Below, piece after piece: positions 1 through 8,116 of a stretch of DNA of 39,856 nt (its first letter is position 1; every line of letters begins with the position of its first letter). Made by a program: the position numbers and the translations under genes. The DNA comes from Flavicella sp964230805 (GTDB lineage Bacteria; Bacteroidota; Bacteroidia; Flavobacteriales; Flavobacteriaceae), in assembly GCA_964230805.1 (NCBI GenBank), contig CAXRIA010000042.1, positions 1 through 39,856 on the forward strand, written 5' to 3'. A model generated the notes under the pieces. It had not been told where the DNA came from, ran no database searches, and was given only the letters and a program-made list of their open reading frames with translations.

Positions 1-48
1 CTATCCGCGCAGATGGTACTGCCACTGGTGGGAGAGTATGTCATCGCC
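1..48 (+). rRNA. rrf: 5S ribosomal RNA, 3' end only
   Basis: The first bases carry the typical 3' part of bacterial 5S rRNA, including the GATGGTACTGC segment and the GGTGGGAGAGTATGTC segment, ending near GCC at about 48. The 5' two thirds lie outside the window. Position and orientation imply that a 16S-23S-5S operon ends here, since a terminator follows directly. The exact mature 3' end may differ by a few bases. Confidence 0.88.
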
Positions 49-78
49 TTTTTTTTTACTGATCACTCAGTAATCCAC

Positions 79-109
79 AAGCCTTTATCGAGAGATAGAG
101 GCTTTTTTT
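79..109 (+). terminator. Rho-independent terminator of the rRNA operon
   Basis: An 11-bp stem (79-89 with 94-104, one G-U pair) closes a GAGA tetraloop and runs into a T tract at 103-109. It lies about 30 bases after the 5S end on the same strand. The stretch from 110 to 220 shows no gene. Confidence 0.85.
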
Positions 110-220
110 ATATACCCATTCTAGACTTAAAAATCCAAAAAAATTGCGGCGGATATGAGGTACCTACCTCCATGATGATTGTCAAGGGACTAGTTTTTGG
201 TCATACGTTTGATGAAACCG

Positions 221-2674
221 TTAAAATTTCATGGCTAGTTTGGCACTAAAGACTCGACTTGTCATAAAGTTTGGAATGCCATAAATTTGTTTGCTGTAGG
301 CATCGCGAACCCATGTGTTGGTATTTGAATTTTGAATATCAAAGAGATTGAATATTTCAATACCTGCGCTCAATTCTTTAAAATTACGGAGGAATCCTTT
401 GTTGATTTTTTTATTTTCTCCGACAAGTACATAAGAGAAACCAACATCTGCTCTTTTGTAGGCTGGTAAGCGATTTTGGTATCGATAAGGATCGTTGTAT
501 GAAGGACTCCCACCGGGTAGTCCTGAATTGTAAACTAAATTTAAGTAGACTTTAAAATCTGGAATGCTGGGAACATAATCTTGAAATAAAATACCTAATT
601 TAAATCGTTGGTCCGTGGGTCGTGCAATTTCACCGCGATTGTCAATATTTTCTGTGGTACGCAAAAAACCAATACTTACCCAACTTTCGTTTCCGGGCAC
701 AAATTCACCATTTAAGCGAATGTCTAGACCTTTGGCGATGGCGGTTGTAAGATTGTCAGCTCTGTATCGAATTCGCACATTGTCGACTGTGTAGGCATTG
801 ACATCTGATAAATTTTTGACATAGGCTTCGGTTATAAGTTTGAATGGGCGTTTCCATAATTGAAAGCTGTATTCATGACCAAGAACAAGATGTATGGATT
901 CTTGAGCTTTTACTTTTGGATTGATTTGCCCGAAATAATTTTTCAATTCTCTGTACGATGGGGGTTGATGATACCAACCTCCAGAAAAGCGAAAGAGCAT
1001 GTCTTTTTTCCAATTAGGTTTGATTGCAATTTGTCCACGCGGACTGATGGTATGCTGGTTTTCTGAGCTAAATCCTTTAGAAACAACATTCCAAAAATGT
1101 GTGCGTACTCCAAAGTTTAGCCATAGGTCATTCTCTTTCCATTCTGTTCTTTTACTCCATTGCAAAAATCCACTCATTCGATAGATGGATACTTCATTTT
1201 TTTGTCGAATTGATTGATAGGGTTCTAAGGGACCTGAATAAGGTTCTCTAGGTTGTATGTTTGAGGGAGTATGGTTAGGAGGTCGAATGGCAAATCCTGT
1301 TGAATCAATGATTTCCCATTCATTGATGTTTTCTTTTATATTTTCTTTTTGAATTTTGATACCCATTTCATAGTTGTTATCACCTTCTTTTGAAAAAACT
1401 TCAAGTTTGATATTTTTTATAAGTGCATCGAGTTCATTTCGAGAGTGATTGATTTGACCTCCAATACCACGACTGAACTCTTTTTGACCAAAATTTTCAG
1501 ATGTTTCGTCGGTATTAATTTTATTTAGTGAATAAGCACCAATAATGTCAAAAAACTCTTCTTCTTGTGTGTTGTAAGCGGATGCCGTAACTTTTAATTC
1601 TAGTTGTTCAGAATGGACATAGTTTGCTTTAAGAGCGCCAAAATAAGTGTTGAATTGATCGTTTTCATTTCCTTGATAAAAAACAGTAAGTTCGATAGGA
1701 TTGGTCAATGTACCGAAACGGGTTCTTCTCGTCAGAGGTTGGTAGTTGTATTGATTGACAGATAGGTTTCCCAGAAAGTCTATGTTCCATTTTTTGTTTA
1801 ACTGATACGACATAAATGTCTGAATGTCAGCAAAGACAGGTTTGTAATTTGTCTCTGTTTCTTTGGACTCTACGAGCAATTGGTTGTTTCTATATCGAAC
1901 ACTAGTGATTGCTGAGAGTTTGTCTTGAAAGAAATTGCCTTCATAGGTAATACTTCCTCCCAACAGACTCAAATTAATTTTCGTGGTCATTTCCTTTGGT
2001 TTTCGATACGTGATGCTCAAAACAGAGGACAATTTGTCTCCATATTTCGCTTGAAAACCACCTGCAGAAAAATCAATGTCTTGTGTCATATCCATATTTA
2101 AAAAACTGAGTCCTTCCTGTTGTCCTGAACGAATCAGGAAGGGACGATATACTTCTATTCCATTTACATAGACTAGGTTTTCATCAAAGTTTCCACCACG
2201 AACGTTGTATTGCGTACTCAATTCATTGTTATTGTTGACACCTGCAAATGTCATTAATAAATTTTCGATGCCAGCTGTTGGGCCCGGAATGTTTTTTACT
2301 TTTCGTACTTTGATGTTGGTAATTCCTTGGGAAGGTTTTCTGTAGTCTTGAATGGTGACTTCGTCAATTTCTTCTGTTTTCAGACTTAGAATGGGGGAAT
2401 AGCGAAAGGTTCTATTTTTTGGAACTTTTACTTTTTTGTAAAGATTGTTATAGGAAACATGGCTAAAAATCAACACAATTTCTTTTTTTGCAGGAATTTC
2501 CAAAAAATATTCTCCATTTGCATTGGTCGTAGTACCCTTTGTTTCGTCATATTGGATGCTAACACCCTCTATGTGCTCTCTTTGGTTGTTTCTGACCGTT
2601 CCTTTGATATAGGCAGTTTGCCCAATTAGAAAGTGGCTGGTTAATAGAAAAAAAAGAAGGTTGTATTTTTTCAA
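221..2674 (-). CDS. TonB-dependent outer membrane receptor (CarboxypepD_reg-like + plug + barrel)
   Basis: An 817-residue outer-membrane receptor. It starts with a signal peptide (about residues 1-19), then a CarboxypepD_reg-like beta domain (about 22-105, with the GTTTNANGEYFLE stretch), a plug domain (about 125-220, with NVRGGNFDENLVYVNG and the GGFQAKYGDKLSSVL segment) and a long beta-barrel ending in Phe (LAMKF), as usual for BAM substrates. The substrate cannot be read from the sequence. It is not beside a SusD gene, so a glycan-uptake role is not indicated. The gene starts 17 bases after the M23 peptidase stop, so the two are probably co-transcribed. No clear terminator follows; a tight GAGGTA/TACCTC hairpin at 157-170 with a distant T run is only a weak candidate. 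Confidence 0.9.
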   Translation of the reverse strand: MKKYNLLFFLLTSHFLIGQTAYIKGTVRNNQREHIEGVSIQYDETKGTTTNANGEYFLEIPAKKEIVLIFSHVSYNNLYKKVKVPKNRTFRYSPILSLKTEEIDEVTIQDYRKPSQGITNIKVRKVKNIPGPTAGIENLLMTFAGVNNNNELSTQYNVRGGNFDENLVYVNGIEVYRPFLIRSGQQEGLSFLNMDMTQDIDFSAGGFQAKYGDKLSSVLSITYRKPKEMTTKINLSLLGGSITYEGNFFQDKLSAITSVRYRNNQLLVESKETETNYKPVFADIQTFMSYQLNKKWNIDFLGNLSVNQYNYQPLTRRTRFGTLTNPIELTVFYQGNENDQFNTYFGALKANYVHSEQLELKVTASAYNTQEEEFFDIIGAYSLNKINTDETSENFGQKEFSRGIGGQINHSRNELDALIKNIKLEVFSKEGDNNYEMGIKIQKENIKENINEWEIIDSTGFAIRPPNHTPSNIQPREPYSGPLEPYQSIRQKNEVSIYRMSGFLQWSKRTEWKENDLWLNFGVRTHFWNVVSKGFSSENQHTISPRGQIAIKPNWKKDMLFRFSGGWYHQPPSYRELKNYFGQINPKVKAQESIHLVLGHEYSFQLWKRPFKLITEAYVKNLSDVNAYTVDNVRIRYRADNLTTAIAKGLDIRLNGEFVPGNESWVSIGFLRTTENIDNRGEIARPTDQRFKLGILFQDYVPSIPDFKVYLNLVYNSGLPGGSPSYNDPYRYQNRLPAYKRADVGFSYVLVGENKKINKGFLRNFKELSAGIEIFNLFDIQNSNTNTWVRDAYSKQIYGIPNFMTSRVFSAKLAMKF

Positions 2675-2691
2675 GAAAAGGTGTTTTGATA

Positions 2692-4389
2692 TTAATCTGT
2701 GTAAAATAACGAGGAATACATTGATGTATTGCCAACATGGTCTTCGGCTATAAAGGTAAAGGTATGTTTTCCTTTATTCAATAGTTTCTCTGAAAGATCG
2801 TAGGTGAATTGATTTGTTTTTGGATTGTACTCCATAAGTATCCAGTTGCCGTCAATCTCTCCACGATAGGCTTTTATTCCGGTATCCTCGTCTTTGCAAT
2901 GAAGACTTAATGTTTTGAGATGGCTCACATTCTGGTTTGGGTAAAAATTCCACTTGTAAATGTTCGGTTTTTTCCAGTCTTGTAGCAGTTGGTAGGTTCC
3001 TAATGATTTTGTCTCTGTGCTAAAAACACTGTCTGTTTTGTGTGTTTTGCAGTAATTGAAATATTTGTCTTTTGCAATGGAAGCAATATAGGTTTTTTTT
3101 CGAGTGGAATCAGGAATGTGATGGACGTCGAATCGTATTTTAAAAGTTTTGTTTACAGGTACTGACGGTTCGTGAATTTTAAATTTGTCATCTCTTTCTT
3201 CAAAATCAAGATAAAAATCATCGTAACAACTATTTTTTGGAAAAACAACTTCGAGCGCTTTTGTTTTGAGTTTGTACGCATGTTCTGAACGTATCAGATG
3301 ATTCGTTATTTTTTCGGAAGGTAAAATATTTGATTTTGCTTTTTTTCCATGAATTGAAAAACGAATGCGAGCGGTGTTTCCGTTATAGTCACTTATATCA
3401 ATTTCGATGTGGTACGTTTTTCCATCTTCTATGGTTAGATACCCTTTTTCATCGGTTTTGTCGTAAATGCTCAGCTTGTTTTTTGGATGGATGTATGTTT
3501 TTTGGAAACTTTTGTTGTGGTAGTAACGATAGGGATAATCAATCAAAAGATTGATAAATTTTGATTCTTCGAAAGAAAAAGTCTCCATTTTGTGTGCATA
3601 AAAAGTTTTTCCGTTTACGCGCATTTCCATTTTGTAAATGCCATTTTTATTGAGGGCAGCATCTTGCTGGTCAAAAGTATGAACAGAGAAACCAATTCGT
3701 CCGTAAGCTTGGAGGGGTTGACAGTAATAATTTCCTACTTCTGTTTTTTTTAATTGTAATGGAACAGAGATGCCGCTGTAACTTACATGAGAAGTGTCAT
3801 TCAAAACCATTCCTCTCAACCCTGAAATGATCGGTTTTTTGTGGTCAGAGGCGAGAAGACCGAAATGCATCGGATTGATAATTTGTTCTGTTTTAGTGTC
3901 ACGTATTTCAAAATGAAGATGTGGTGCAGCGGAACTTCCTGTGTTGCCTGAAAATCCAATGATTTCATCTTTCTCAATTTTTAAGAAATCTTTTTTCGGA
4001 AAAAGTTGAATTTCAAACGATTCTTGCTGGTACTGTTTTTCTTTCAAAAAAGAGGTGATCTTTTCATTGAACTTTTTCAAATGGGCATATACTGTTGTGT
4101 ATCCGTTGGGGTGTGTCACATACACGGCTTTTCCGTAGCCAAATAATGCAACTTTTATTCTTGAGACATATCCTTCCGCTGCGGAGTGCACAGGAATGCC
4201 TTCTTTGTTTTGTGTCTTAAAATCAATGCCTGCGTGAAAATGTGAAGATCTAAGTTCCCCGAATGTACCCGCCAAAACGATGGGTATTTTCATGGGAGGG
4301 CTAAAATAATTTTGTGGGTATGTTTTTTGCGAATAGAGATGTACAAACCCCAAGAAGAAACAAGTAAAGAAAAGTATTTTTTGATTCAA
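2692..4389 (-). CDS. M23 family metallopeptidase (LytM-type)
   Basis: A 565-residue exported protein with a signal peptide (about 1-20) and a LytM/M23 zinc peptidase domain at about 35-175. Zinc-ligand motifs are complete: HxxxD at H52/D56 (HFHAGIDF) and HxH at H157/H159 (HLHFEIRD), with the conserved YAH at 101-103 and the GNTGSS turn before HLHFE. The remaining 380 residues look like beta-rich, Ig-like modules and end in TFTFIAEDHVGN, suggesting extracellular substrate or partner binding. With intact catalytic residues it may cleave peptidoglycan cross-bridges or another peptide. It is the first gene of a two-gene unit with the TonB receptor downstream. Confidence 0.92.
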   Translation of the reverse strand: MNQKILFFTCFFLGFVHLYSQKTYPQNYFSPPMKIPIVLAGTFGELRSSHFHAGIDFKTQNKEGIPVHSAAEGYVSRIKVALFGYGKAVYVTHPNGYTTVYAHLKKFNEKITSFLKEKQYQQESFEIQLFPKKDFLKIEKDEIIGFSGNTGSSAAPHLHFEIRDTKTEQIINPMHFGLLASDHKKPIISGLRGMVLNDTSHVSYSGISVPLQLKKTEVGNYYCQPLQAYGRIGFSVHTFDQQDAALNKNGIYKMEMRVNGKTFYAHKMETFSFEESKFINLLIDYPYRYYHNKSFQKTYIHPKNKLSIYDKTDEKGYLTIEDGKTYHIEIDISDYNGNTARIRFSIHGKKAKSNILPSEKITNHLIRSEHAYKLKTKALEVVFPKNSCYDDFYLDFEERDDKFKIHEPSVPVNKTFKIRFDVHHIPDSTRKKTYIASIAKDKYFNYCKTHKTDSVFSTETKSLGTYQLLQDWKKPNIYKWNFYPNQNVSHLKTLSLHCKDEDTGIKAYRGEIDGNWILMEYNPKTNQFTYDLSEKLLNKGKHTFTFIAEDHVGNTSMYSSLFYTD

Positions 4390-4504
4390 TTTTTTTGATT
4401 TGTTAGCTAAAATAAGAATTATTAAATACTTTTTGATAGGAATGCAAAATTTGAATGTTGTATTGCATTTTTGTAAAATATATTCTTAAATAACTGCGGA
4501 AATT

Positions 4505-4535
4505 GTTGTAATTTAATGTGGGAATGTTAACTTTG
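4505..4535 (+). promoter_or_regulatory. Bacteroidota-type promoter for the zapA unit
   Basis: TAACTTTG at 4528-4535 matches the -7 consensus TAnnTTTG exactly. GTTG at 4505-4508 is a near match to the -33 TTTG with a 19-base spacer. The predicted start is about 25 bases before the ATG at 4564. Confidence 0.6.
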
Positions 4536-4563
4536 TATTTGTAGTTTTTGTAATTAAATACGA

Positions 4564-4854
4564 ATGAGTAATTTTTTAGAAACGATTGATTCGCTGGAAA
4601 GTAAGTTCAATAATCTGGTAGAACGTTATTTGTTTTTGAAAGAAGAAAATGAGATTTTATTGACGACTATTGAAAAAATTCAGCAACAAGTCTCATTGAC
4701 GGAAGAAGAATTGCTTCAAGAACGTGAAAAATATCGATTGTTAAAAATTGCAAAAACTATGAGTGGCGGTAAGGAAGATAGTAAAGAAACAAAACAAAAA
4801 ATAAATGCTTTGATCCGTGAAATTGACAAATGTATTGTCAAGTTGGATCAGTAA
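4564..4854 (+). CDS. Small coiled-coil protein upstream of zapA (ZapB-like candidate)
   Basis: A 96-residue, charged, almost entirely helical protein with heptad-like spacing (SLESKFNNLVERYLFLKEE, then a Glu/Gln-rich middle and IREIDKCIVKLDQ at the end). No membrane segment or enzyme motif is present. It lies 13 bases upstream of zapA on the same strand, so the two are probably translated from one mRNA. In proteobacteria ZapB is a short coiled-coil partner of ZapA; a similar division role here is inferred only from coiled-coil character and position. I cannot show homology to ZapB by eye. Confidence 0.8.
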   Translation: MSNFLETIDSLESKFNNLVERYLFLKEENEILLTTIEKIQQQVSLTEEELLQEREKYRLLKIAKTMSGGKEDSKETKQKINALIREIDKCIVKLDQ

Positions 4855-4867
4855 AGTTCTTTAAATA

Positions 4868-5161
4868 ATGACAGATAAGTTCAAAATAAAAGTAGTTATT
4901 GGAGGTAGAACTTATCCTTTGCACGTAAGTAGCGAAGCAGAAGAAGAAGGTACTCGAAAGGCGGCAGAAAAAATCAACGCTTTGATTTCAAAGTTTGAAC
5001 AAAGCTATGCAGTCAGTGACAAGCAGGATGTATTAGCAATGTGTGCCTTGCAATTTGCGTCAAAGTTAGAGATTATGTCTGTTATTAAGAACAAGGAACT
5101 TTCAAAAGCAGAAGATAAATTGAACCAAATAAATCTTTTATTAGATTCCTGTTTGGATTGA
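4868..5161 (+). CDS. zapA: Cell division protein ZapA
   Basis: A 97-residue protein of the usual ZapA length. The N-terminal part (KIKVVIGGRTYPLHVSSEAE) is the beta-strand head that binds FtsZ. The rest is a helix with the typical AAEKINALISKFEQSY and DVLAMCALQFASKLE stretches, forming the coiled-coil dimer. ZapA cross-links FtsZ filaments at the division ring. It follows the coiled-coil gene by 13 bases and is followed by 6S RNA and then rny. Confidence 0.93.
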   Translation: MTDKFKIKVVIGGRTYPLHVSSEAEEEGTRKAAEKINALISKFEQSYAVSDKQDVLAMCALQFASKLEIMSVIKNKELSKAEDKLNQINLLLDSCLD

Positions 5162-5182
5162 TATTTTTTATTAGAAAACAGT

Positions 5183-5346
5183 ACTGCCTACATTGGTTAA
5201 TGTTTGATAAACTCAACGCGATTCCATTAAAAAGGATGAGTCTTGTTAGTAAAAGCGTGCCGATTGCATCGGATTTTTGAGCTAACAGTTAGTCCTAAAC
5301 TTGTTTATTGGGAGTTTATATAAACCAAACGAATGTAGGTTTTTTT
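5183..5346 (+). ncRNA. ssrS: 6S RNA (regulator of RNA polymerase)
   Basis: The gap between zapA and rny folds like 6S RNA. A closing stem pairs CCTACATT (5187-5194) with AATGTAGG (5332-5339), extended inward by TTTGATAAACTC against GAGTTTATATAAA. Two mostly unpaired strands form a central bubble, the 5' side with a small TCC..GGA hairpin. A terminal arm is built from TTGTTAG/CTAACAG and the CCGAT-TGC-ATCGG hairpin. The closing stem runs into a T7 tract at 5340-5346, so it doubles as the terminator. 6S RNA mimics an open promoter and binds sigma70-type holoenzyme. Location next to zapA is a known arrangement for ssrS. The assignment rests on architecture and position, not a covariance-model score. 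Confidence 0.75.
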
Positions 5347-5366
5347 ATATATATAATTTGAAATAC

Positions 5367-6938
5367 ATGGAAACAACTACAATCATACATATAGCAATAG
5401 GAAGTGTCCTAGGAATTGTCATTGGTTTGATAACTAGAAAGATACTTGATAAAAAGAAAGGCTCAGAGATTATAAGAAATGCAAAGCGAACGGCCTCTAG
5501 TCGGGTCAAAGCCGCACACAAAGAAGCAGATGCAATTAAGAAGGATAAAATTTTGCAGGCTAAAGAGCGTTTTATTGAATTGAAATCTGAACATGAAAAA
5601 GTTATCCTCGCACGAGAAAAGAAGATTTCAGATGTAGAAAAAAGATTGAGAGATAAAGAATCTCAATTGTCCTCGACACTTGAAAAAAACAAGAAATTAA
5701 GCAAAGATTTGGTTGCCAAAGAGTCTGATTATGACTATCGATTGGAGTTTTTAGAAAAGAAACAACAAGAGGTGGAAAAGGTGCATAAAAGACAAGTTGA
5801 GCAATTGGAAGTAATTTCAGGGATTTCTGCTGAGGAGGCAAAAGAACAATTGGTTAGCTCTTTGAAAGAAGAAGCCAAGTCGGATGCGATGTCTTATATT
5901 CAAGACATTATGGAGGAAGCGAAATTAACCGCTGAACAAGACGCTCGGAAAATCATTTTGAACACCATACAGCGCGTGGGGGTAGAGCAGTCTATTGAGA
6001 ATTGCGTTTCTGTTTTCAATTTGGAGTCTGACGATGTAAAAGGACGAATCATTGGACGAGAAGGACGAAACATTAGAGCTTTGGAAGCGGCAACTGGCGT
6101 AGAGATTATTGTAGATGATACACCGGAAGCCATTATTCTTTCTTGTTTCGATCCTGTGAGGAGGGAAGTGGCTCGTTTGTCAATGCACAAGTTGGTGACT
6201 GACGGTCGTATTCATCCTGCAAGAGTTGAAGAAGTGGTGAAAAAAACGGAAAAACAAATCAATCAAGAGATCGTCGAAGTTGGAAAACGAACGGTGGTGG
6301 ATTTAGGAATTCACGGTTTGCATCCAGAATTGATAAAAACAGTGGGGCGTATGAAGTTTCGTTCCTCTTATGGACAAAATTTGTTACAGCACTCGAGAGA
6401 GGTCGCCAATTTGTGTGGAATTATGGCGGTAGAATTAGGCTTGAATGCGAAAGTAGCCAAAAGAGCAGGTTTATTACACGATATAGGAAAAGTTCCAGAT
6501 ACAGAAACAGAGCTACCACATGCCTTATTAGGAATGCAATGGGCAGAAAAATATGGGGAAAAGCCAGATGTATGCAATGCCATTGGTGCCCATCATGATG
6601 AAATCGAAATGAAATCATTGTACGCTCCGATCGTACAAGTTTGTGATGCTATTTCTGGCGCAAGACCAGGTGCTAGAAGACAGGTTTTGGATTCGTATAT
6701 TCAAAGACTCAAGGATTTGGAAGACTTGGCTTTCGGTTTTACAGGGGTTCAAAAAGCCTATGCGATTCAGGCAGGTAGAGAGTTGCGTGTATTGGTCGAG
6801 AGTTCAAAAGTAAATGACGACAAAGCTGCGGAATTGTCATTCAACATATCTCAAAAAATCCAGAATGATATGACTTATCCCGGTCAAGTGAAAGTAACGG
6901 TGATTCGTGAGACTCGTGCGGTTAACGTAGCAAAGTAA
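5367..6938 (+). CDS. rny: Ribonuclease Y
   Basis: A 523-residue membrane-anchored endoribonuclease that starts mRNA decay. It has an N-terminal membrane helix (about 5-25), a long charged coiled coil (about 28-205), a KH RNA-binding domain near 215-280 (GRIIGREGRNIRALE, DDTPEAI) and an HD domain around 335-430 (QHSREVA, then LLHDIGKVPD with the catalytic HD pair, and AIGAHHDEIE). The ATG at 5367 is preferred over the in-frame codon at 5301. The longer start would add 22 residues encoded by the 6S RNA 3' half, and the 5367 start puts the membrane helix at the usual place. Only about 20 bases separate it from the 6S terminator, so it needs read-through or a promoter in the AT-rich stretch just before the ATG. 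Confidence 0.95.
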   Translation: METTTIIHIAIGSVLGIVIGLITRKILDKKKGSEIIRNAKRTASSRVKAAHKEADAIKKDKILQAKERFIELKSEHEKVILAREKKISDVEKRLRDKESQLSSTLEKNKKLSKDLVAKESDYDYRLEFLEKKQQEVEKVHKRQVEQLEVISGISAEEAKEQLVSSLKEEAKSDAMSYIQDIMEEAKLTAEQDARKIILNTIQRVGVEQSIENCVSVFNLESDDVKGRIIGREGRNIRALEAATGVEIIVDDTPEAIILSCFDPVRREVARLSMHKLVTDGRIHPARVEEVVKKTEKQINQEIVEVGKRTVVDLGIHGLHPELIKTVGRMKFRSSYGQNLLQHSREVANLCGIMAVELGLNAKVAKRAGLLHDIGKVPDTETELPHALLGMQWAEKYGEKPDVCNAIGAHHDEIEMKSLYAPIVQVCDAISGARPGARRQVLDSYIQRLKDLEDLAFGFTGVQKAYAIQAGRELRVLVESSKVNDDKAAELSFNISQKIQNDMTYPGQVKVTVIRETRAVNVAK

Positions 6939-6961
6939 AACAATTAAAAATAGAAAAAGAT

Positions 6962-6993
6962 GCCTGAAAAATCAATTTCAGGCTTTTTTTTTT
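6962..6993 (+). terminator. Rho-independent terminator after rny
   Basis: GCCTGAAA (6962-6969) pairs with TTTCAGGC (6976-6983) around a 6-base loop and is followed by ten T residues. Confidence 0.92.
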
Positions 6994-7067
6994 GAATTTT
7001 TTAAAGGAATGGTTGCATTTCGAAAATTGTCTAAGTTGAGACTCGGTATAATGCCTTTTTCAAGCTT

Positions 7068-7793
7068 CTAAGAAGCTTCTTCTGTTTTACTCGAATTCCT
7101 TACCAAATTTTCAATGGTACGCAGTTCTTCATTGGTAAAATTCCGGTATTCCCCAGGTTTAAGTTTGTCGAGCGAGATATTCATAATACGCGTTCTTTTC
7201 AAAGTTTGAACTTCGTATCCCAAATAAGTACACATGCGTCTGATTTGTCGGTTTAAGCCTTGTGTTAAGATGATCCGAAAGGTGTAATTATCTATTTTTT
7301 CTACTTTACAAGCATCTGTAATTGTGTCTAAAATAGGGACTCCATTCCCCATTTTTTTTATGAAATGTTCTGTAATTTTTTTATCAACGCTTACGATGTA
7401 CTCTTTTTCGTGATTGTTTTTTGATCGCAATATTTTGTTTACAATGTCTCCATCGTTTGTTAGAAAAATAAGACCCTCACTAGGTTTGTCAAGCCGACCG
7501 ATAGGAAAAATACGTTCGGGGTACTTTAAATAACTAATGATGTTACCCCTAATTTTAGTATCCGTTGTACAGGTAATTCCTACGGGTTTATGAAAAGCCA
7601 AATAAATTTTTTTTACATGGTTGGTGATGACTTGTCCTTTGACGGTAATGGTATCATTTTGGGATACTTTCACTCCCAATCCAGCGGTTTCTCCATTGAC
7701 CTTCACTTCGCCATTTTCTATGAGTTTGTCAGCAGCTCTCCTTGAACAATAACCTGTTTCTGAGATGGCTTTGTTTAGTCTTTTAGGCTCCAA
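7068..7793 (-). CDS. rluF: 23S rRNA pseudouridine(2604) synthase RluF
   Basis: A pseudouridine synthase of the RsuA/RluB/E/F group, about 241 residues. It has an N-terminal S4 RNA-binding domain (KRLNKAISETGYCSRRAAD) and the catalytic GRLDKPSEGLIFLTNDGD motif with the active Asp. The C-terminal ITQGLNRQIRRMC-type stretch and the HEKEYIVSVDK and KRTRIMNISL segments match RluF rather than RluB/E. It has no in-frame ATG before the S4 domain. The TTG at 7793 gives MEPKRLNKAIS, which fits the family N-terminus. The longer in-frame TTG at 7838 lies inside the promoter -7 box and is unlikely. It is convergent with rny and carries a perfect 7-bp repeat (7062-7068/7072-7078) across its stop codon. Confidence 0.9.
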   Translation of the reverse strand: MEPKRLNKAISETGYCSRRAADKLIENGEVKVNGETAGLGVKVSQNDTITVKGQVITNHVKKIYLAFHKPVGITCTTDTKIRGNIISYLKYPERIFPIGRLDKPSEGLIFLTNDGDIVNKILRSKNNHEKEYIVSVDKKITEHFIKKMGNGVPILDTITDACKVEKIDNYTFRIILTQGLNRQIRRMCTYLGYEVQTLKRTRIMNISLDKLKPGEYRNFTNEELRTIENLVRNSSKTEEAS

Positions 7794-7835
7794 TGTATTT
7801 TGTGTTTTGTGAATTTTGTGCAATGGTTGCGTAAT

Positions 7836-7843
7836 CAAAATTA
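7836..7843 (-). promoter_or_regulatory. -7 promoter element of rluF
   Basis: On the minus strand TAATTTTG matches TAnnTTTG exactly. A CTTG about 20 bases upstream is a possible -33 element. It predicts transcription from about 7832, some 39 bases before the TTG start at 7793. Confidence 0.5.
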
Positions 7844-8060
7844 GGAATTACAATTTGAGCTTGCAAGAGATTCCTCTCGTTTTTGAGTTTGTTTTGGGAA
7901 CAGGGATATTCTAAAAATATGTTGTTTCTAATAAAAATAAAAAAGAGAGGATTGTGAATTTTAATTGCATGTTAGAACAAAGTTTTTTTGTTTGGATCAA
8001 AAAAAGTTTTGGATAAACAACTCTAAATAGCCTATGATCTGATAGGGAGTTATAATTTTT

Positions 8061-8099
8061 TCAAATAACTTAAGTTTCGCTATTATTTGATTACATTTG
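8061..8099 (+). promoter_or_regulatory. Promoter with overlapping inverted repeat (candidate operator) for the metal-cassette operon
   Basis: TACATTTG at 8092-8099 is a perfect Bacteroidota -7 box, 8 bases before the first ATG. TCAAATAA (8061-8068) and TTATTTGA (8083-8090) form a perfect 8-bp inverted repeat with a 14-base spacer that covers the region between the -33 and -7 elements. Inside it AACTTAAGTT (8067-8076) is a perfect 10-bp palindrome. This is what a repressor site would look like; which regulator binds is unknown. The rest of 7839-8060 is AT-rich with nothing else I recognise. Confidence 0.5.
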
Positions 8100-8116
8100 C
8101 AGTTCTAATGAGGGTT

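Noticed and set aside
157..170. GAGGTA/TACCTC hairpin after the first TonB receptor as a terminator
   Set aside because: The loop is only two bases and the T run lies 14 bases beyond it.
5301..5366. N-terminal extension of RNase Y from an in-frame upstream start
   Set aside because: These 22 codons fall in the 3' half of the 6S RNA and its terminator, and the family N-terminus (membrane helix) starts at the ATG at 5367.
7062..7078. AAGCTTC/GAAGCTT hairpin at the rluF stop as a terminator
   Set aside because: It is a perfect 7-bp repeat but lacks a T tract on either strand.
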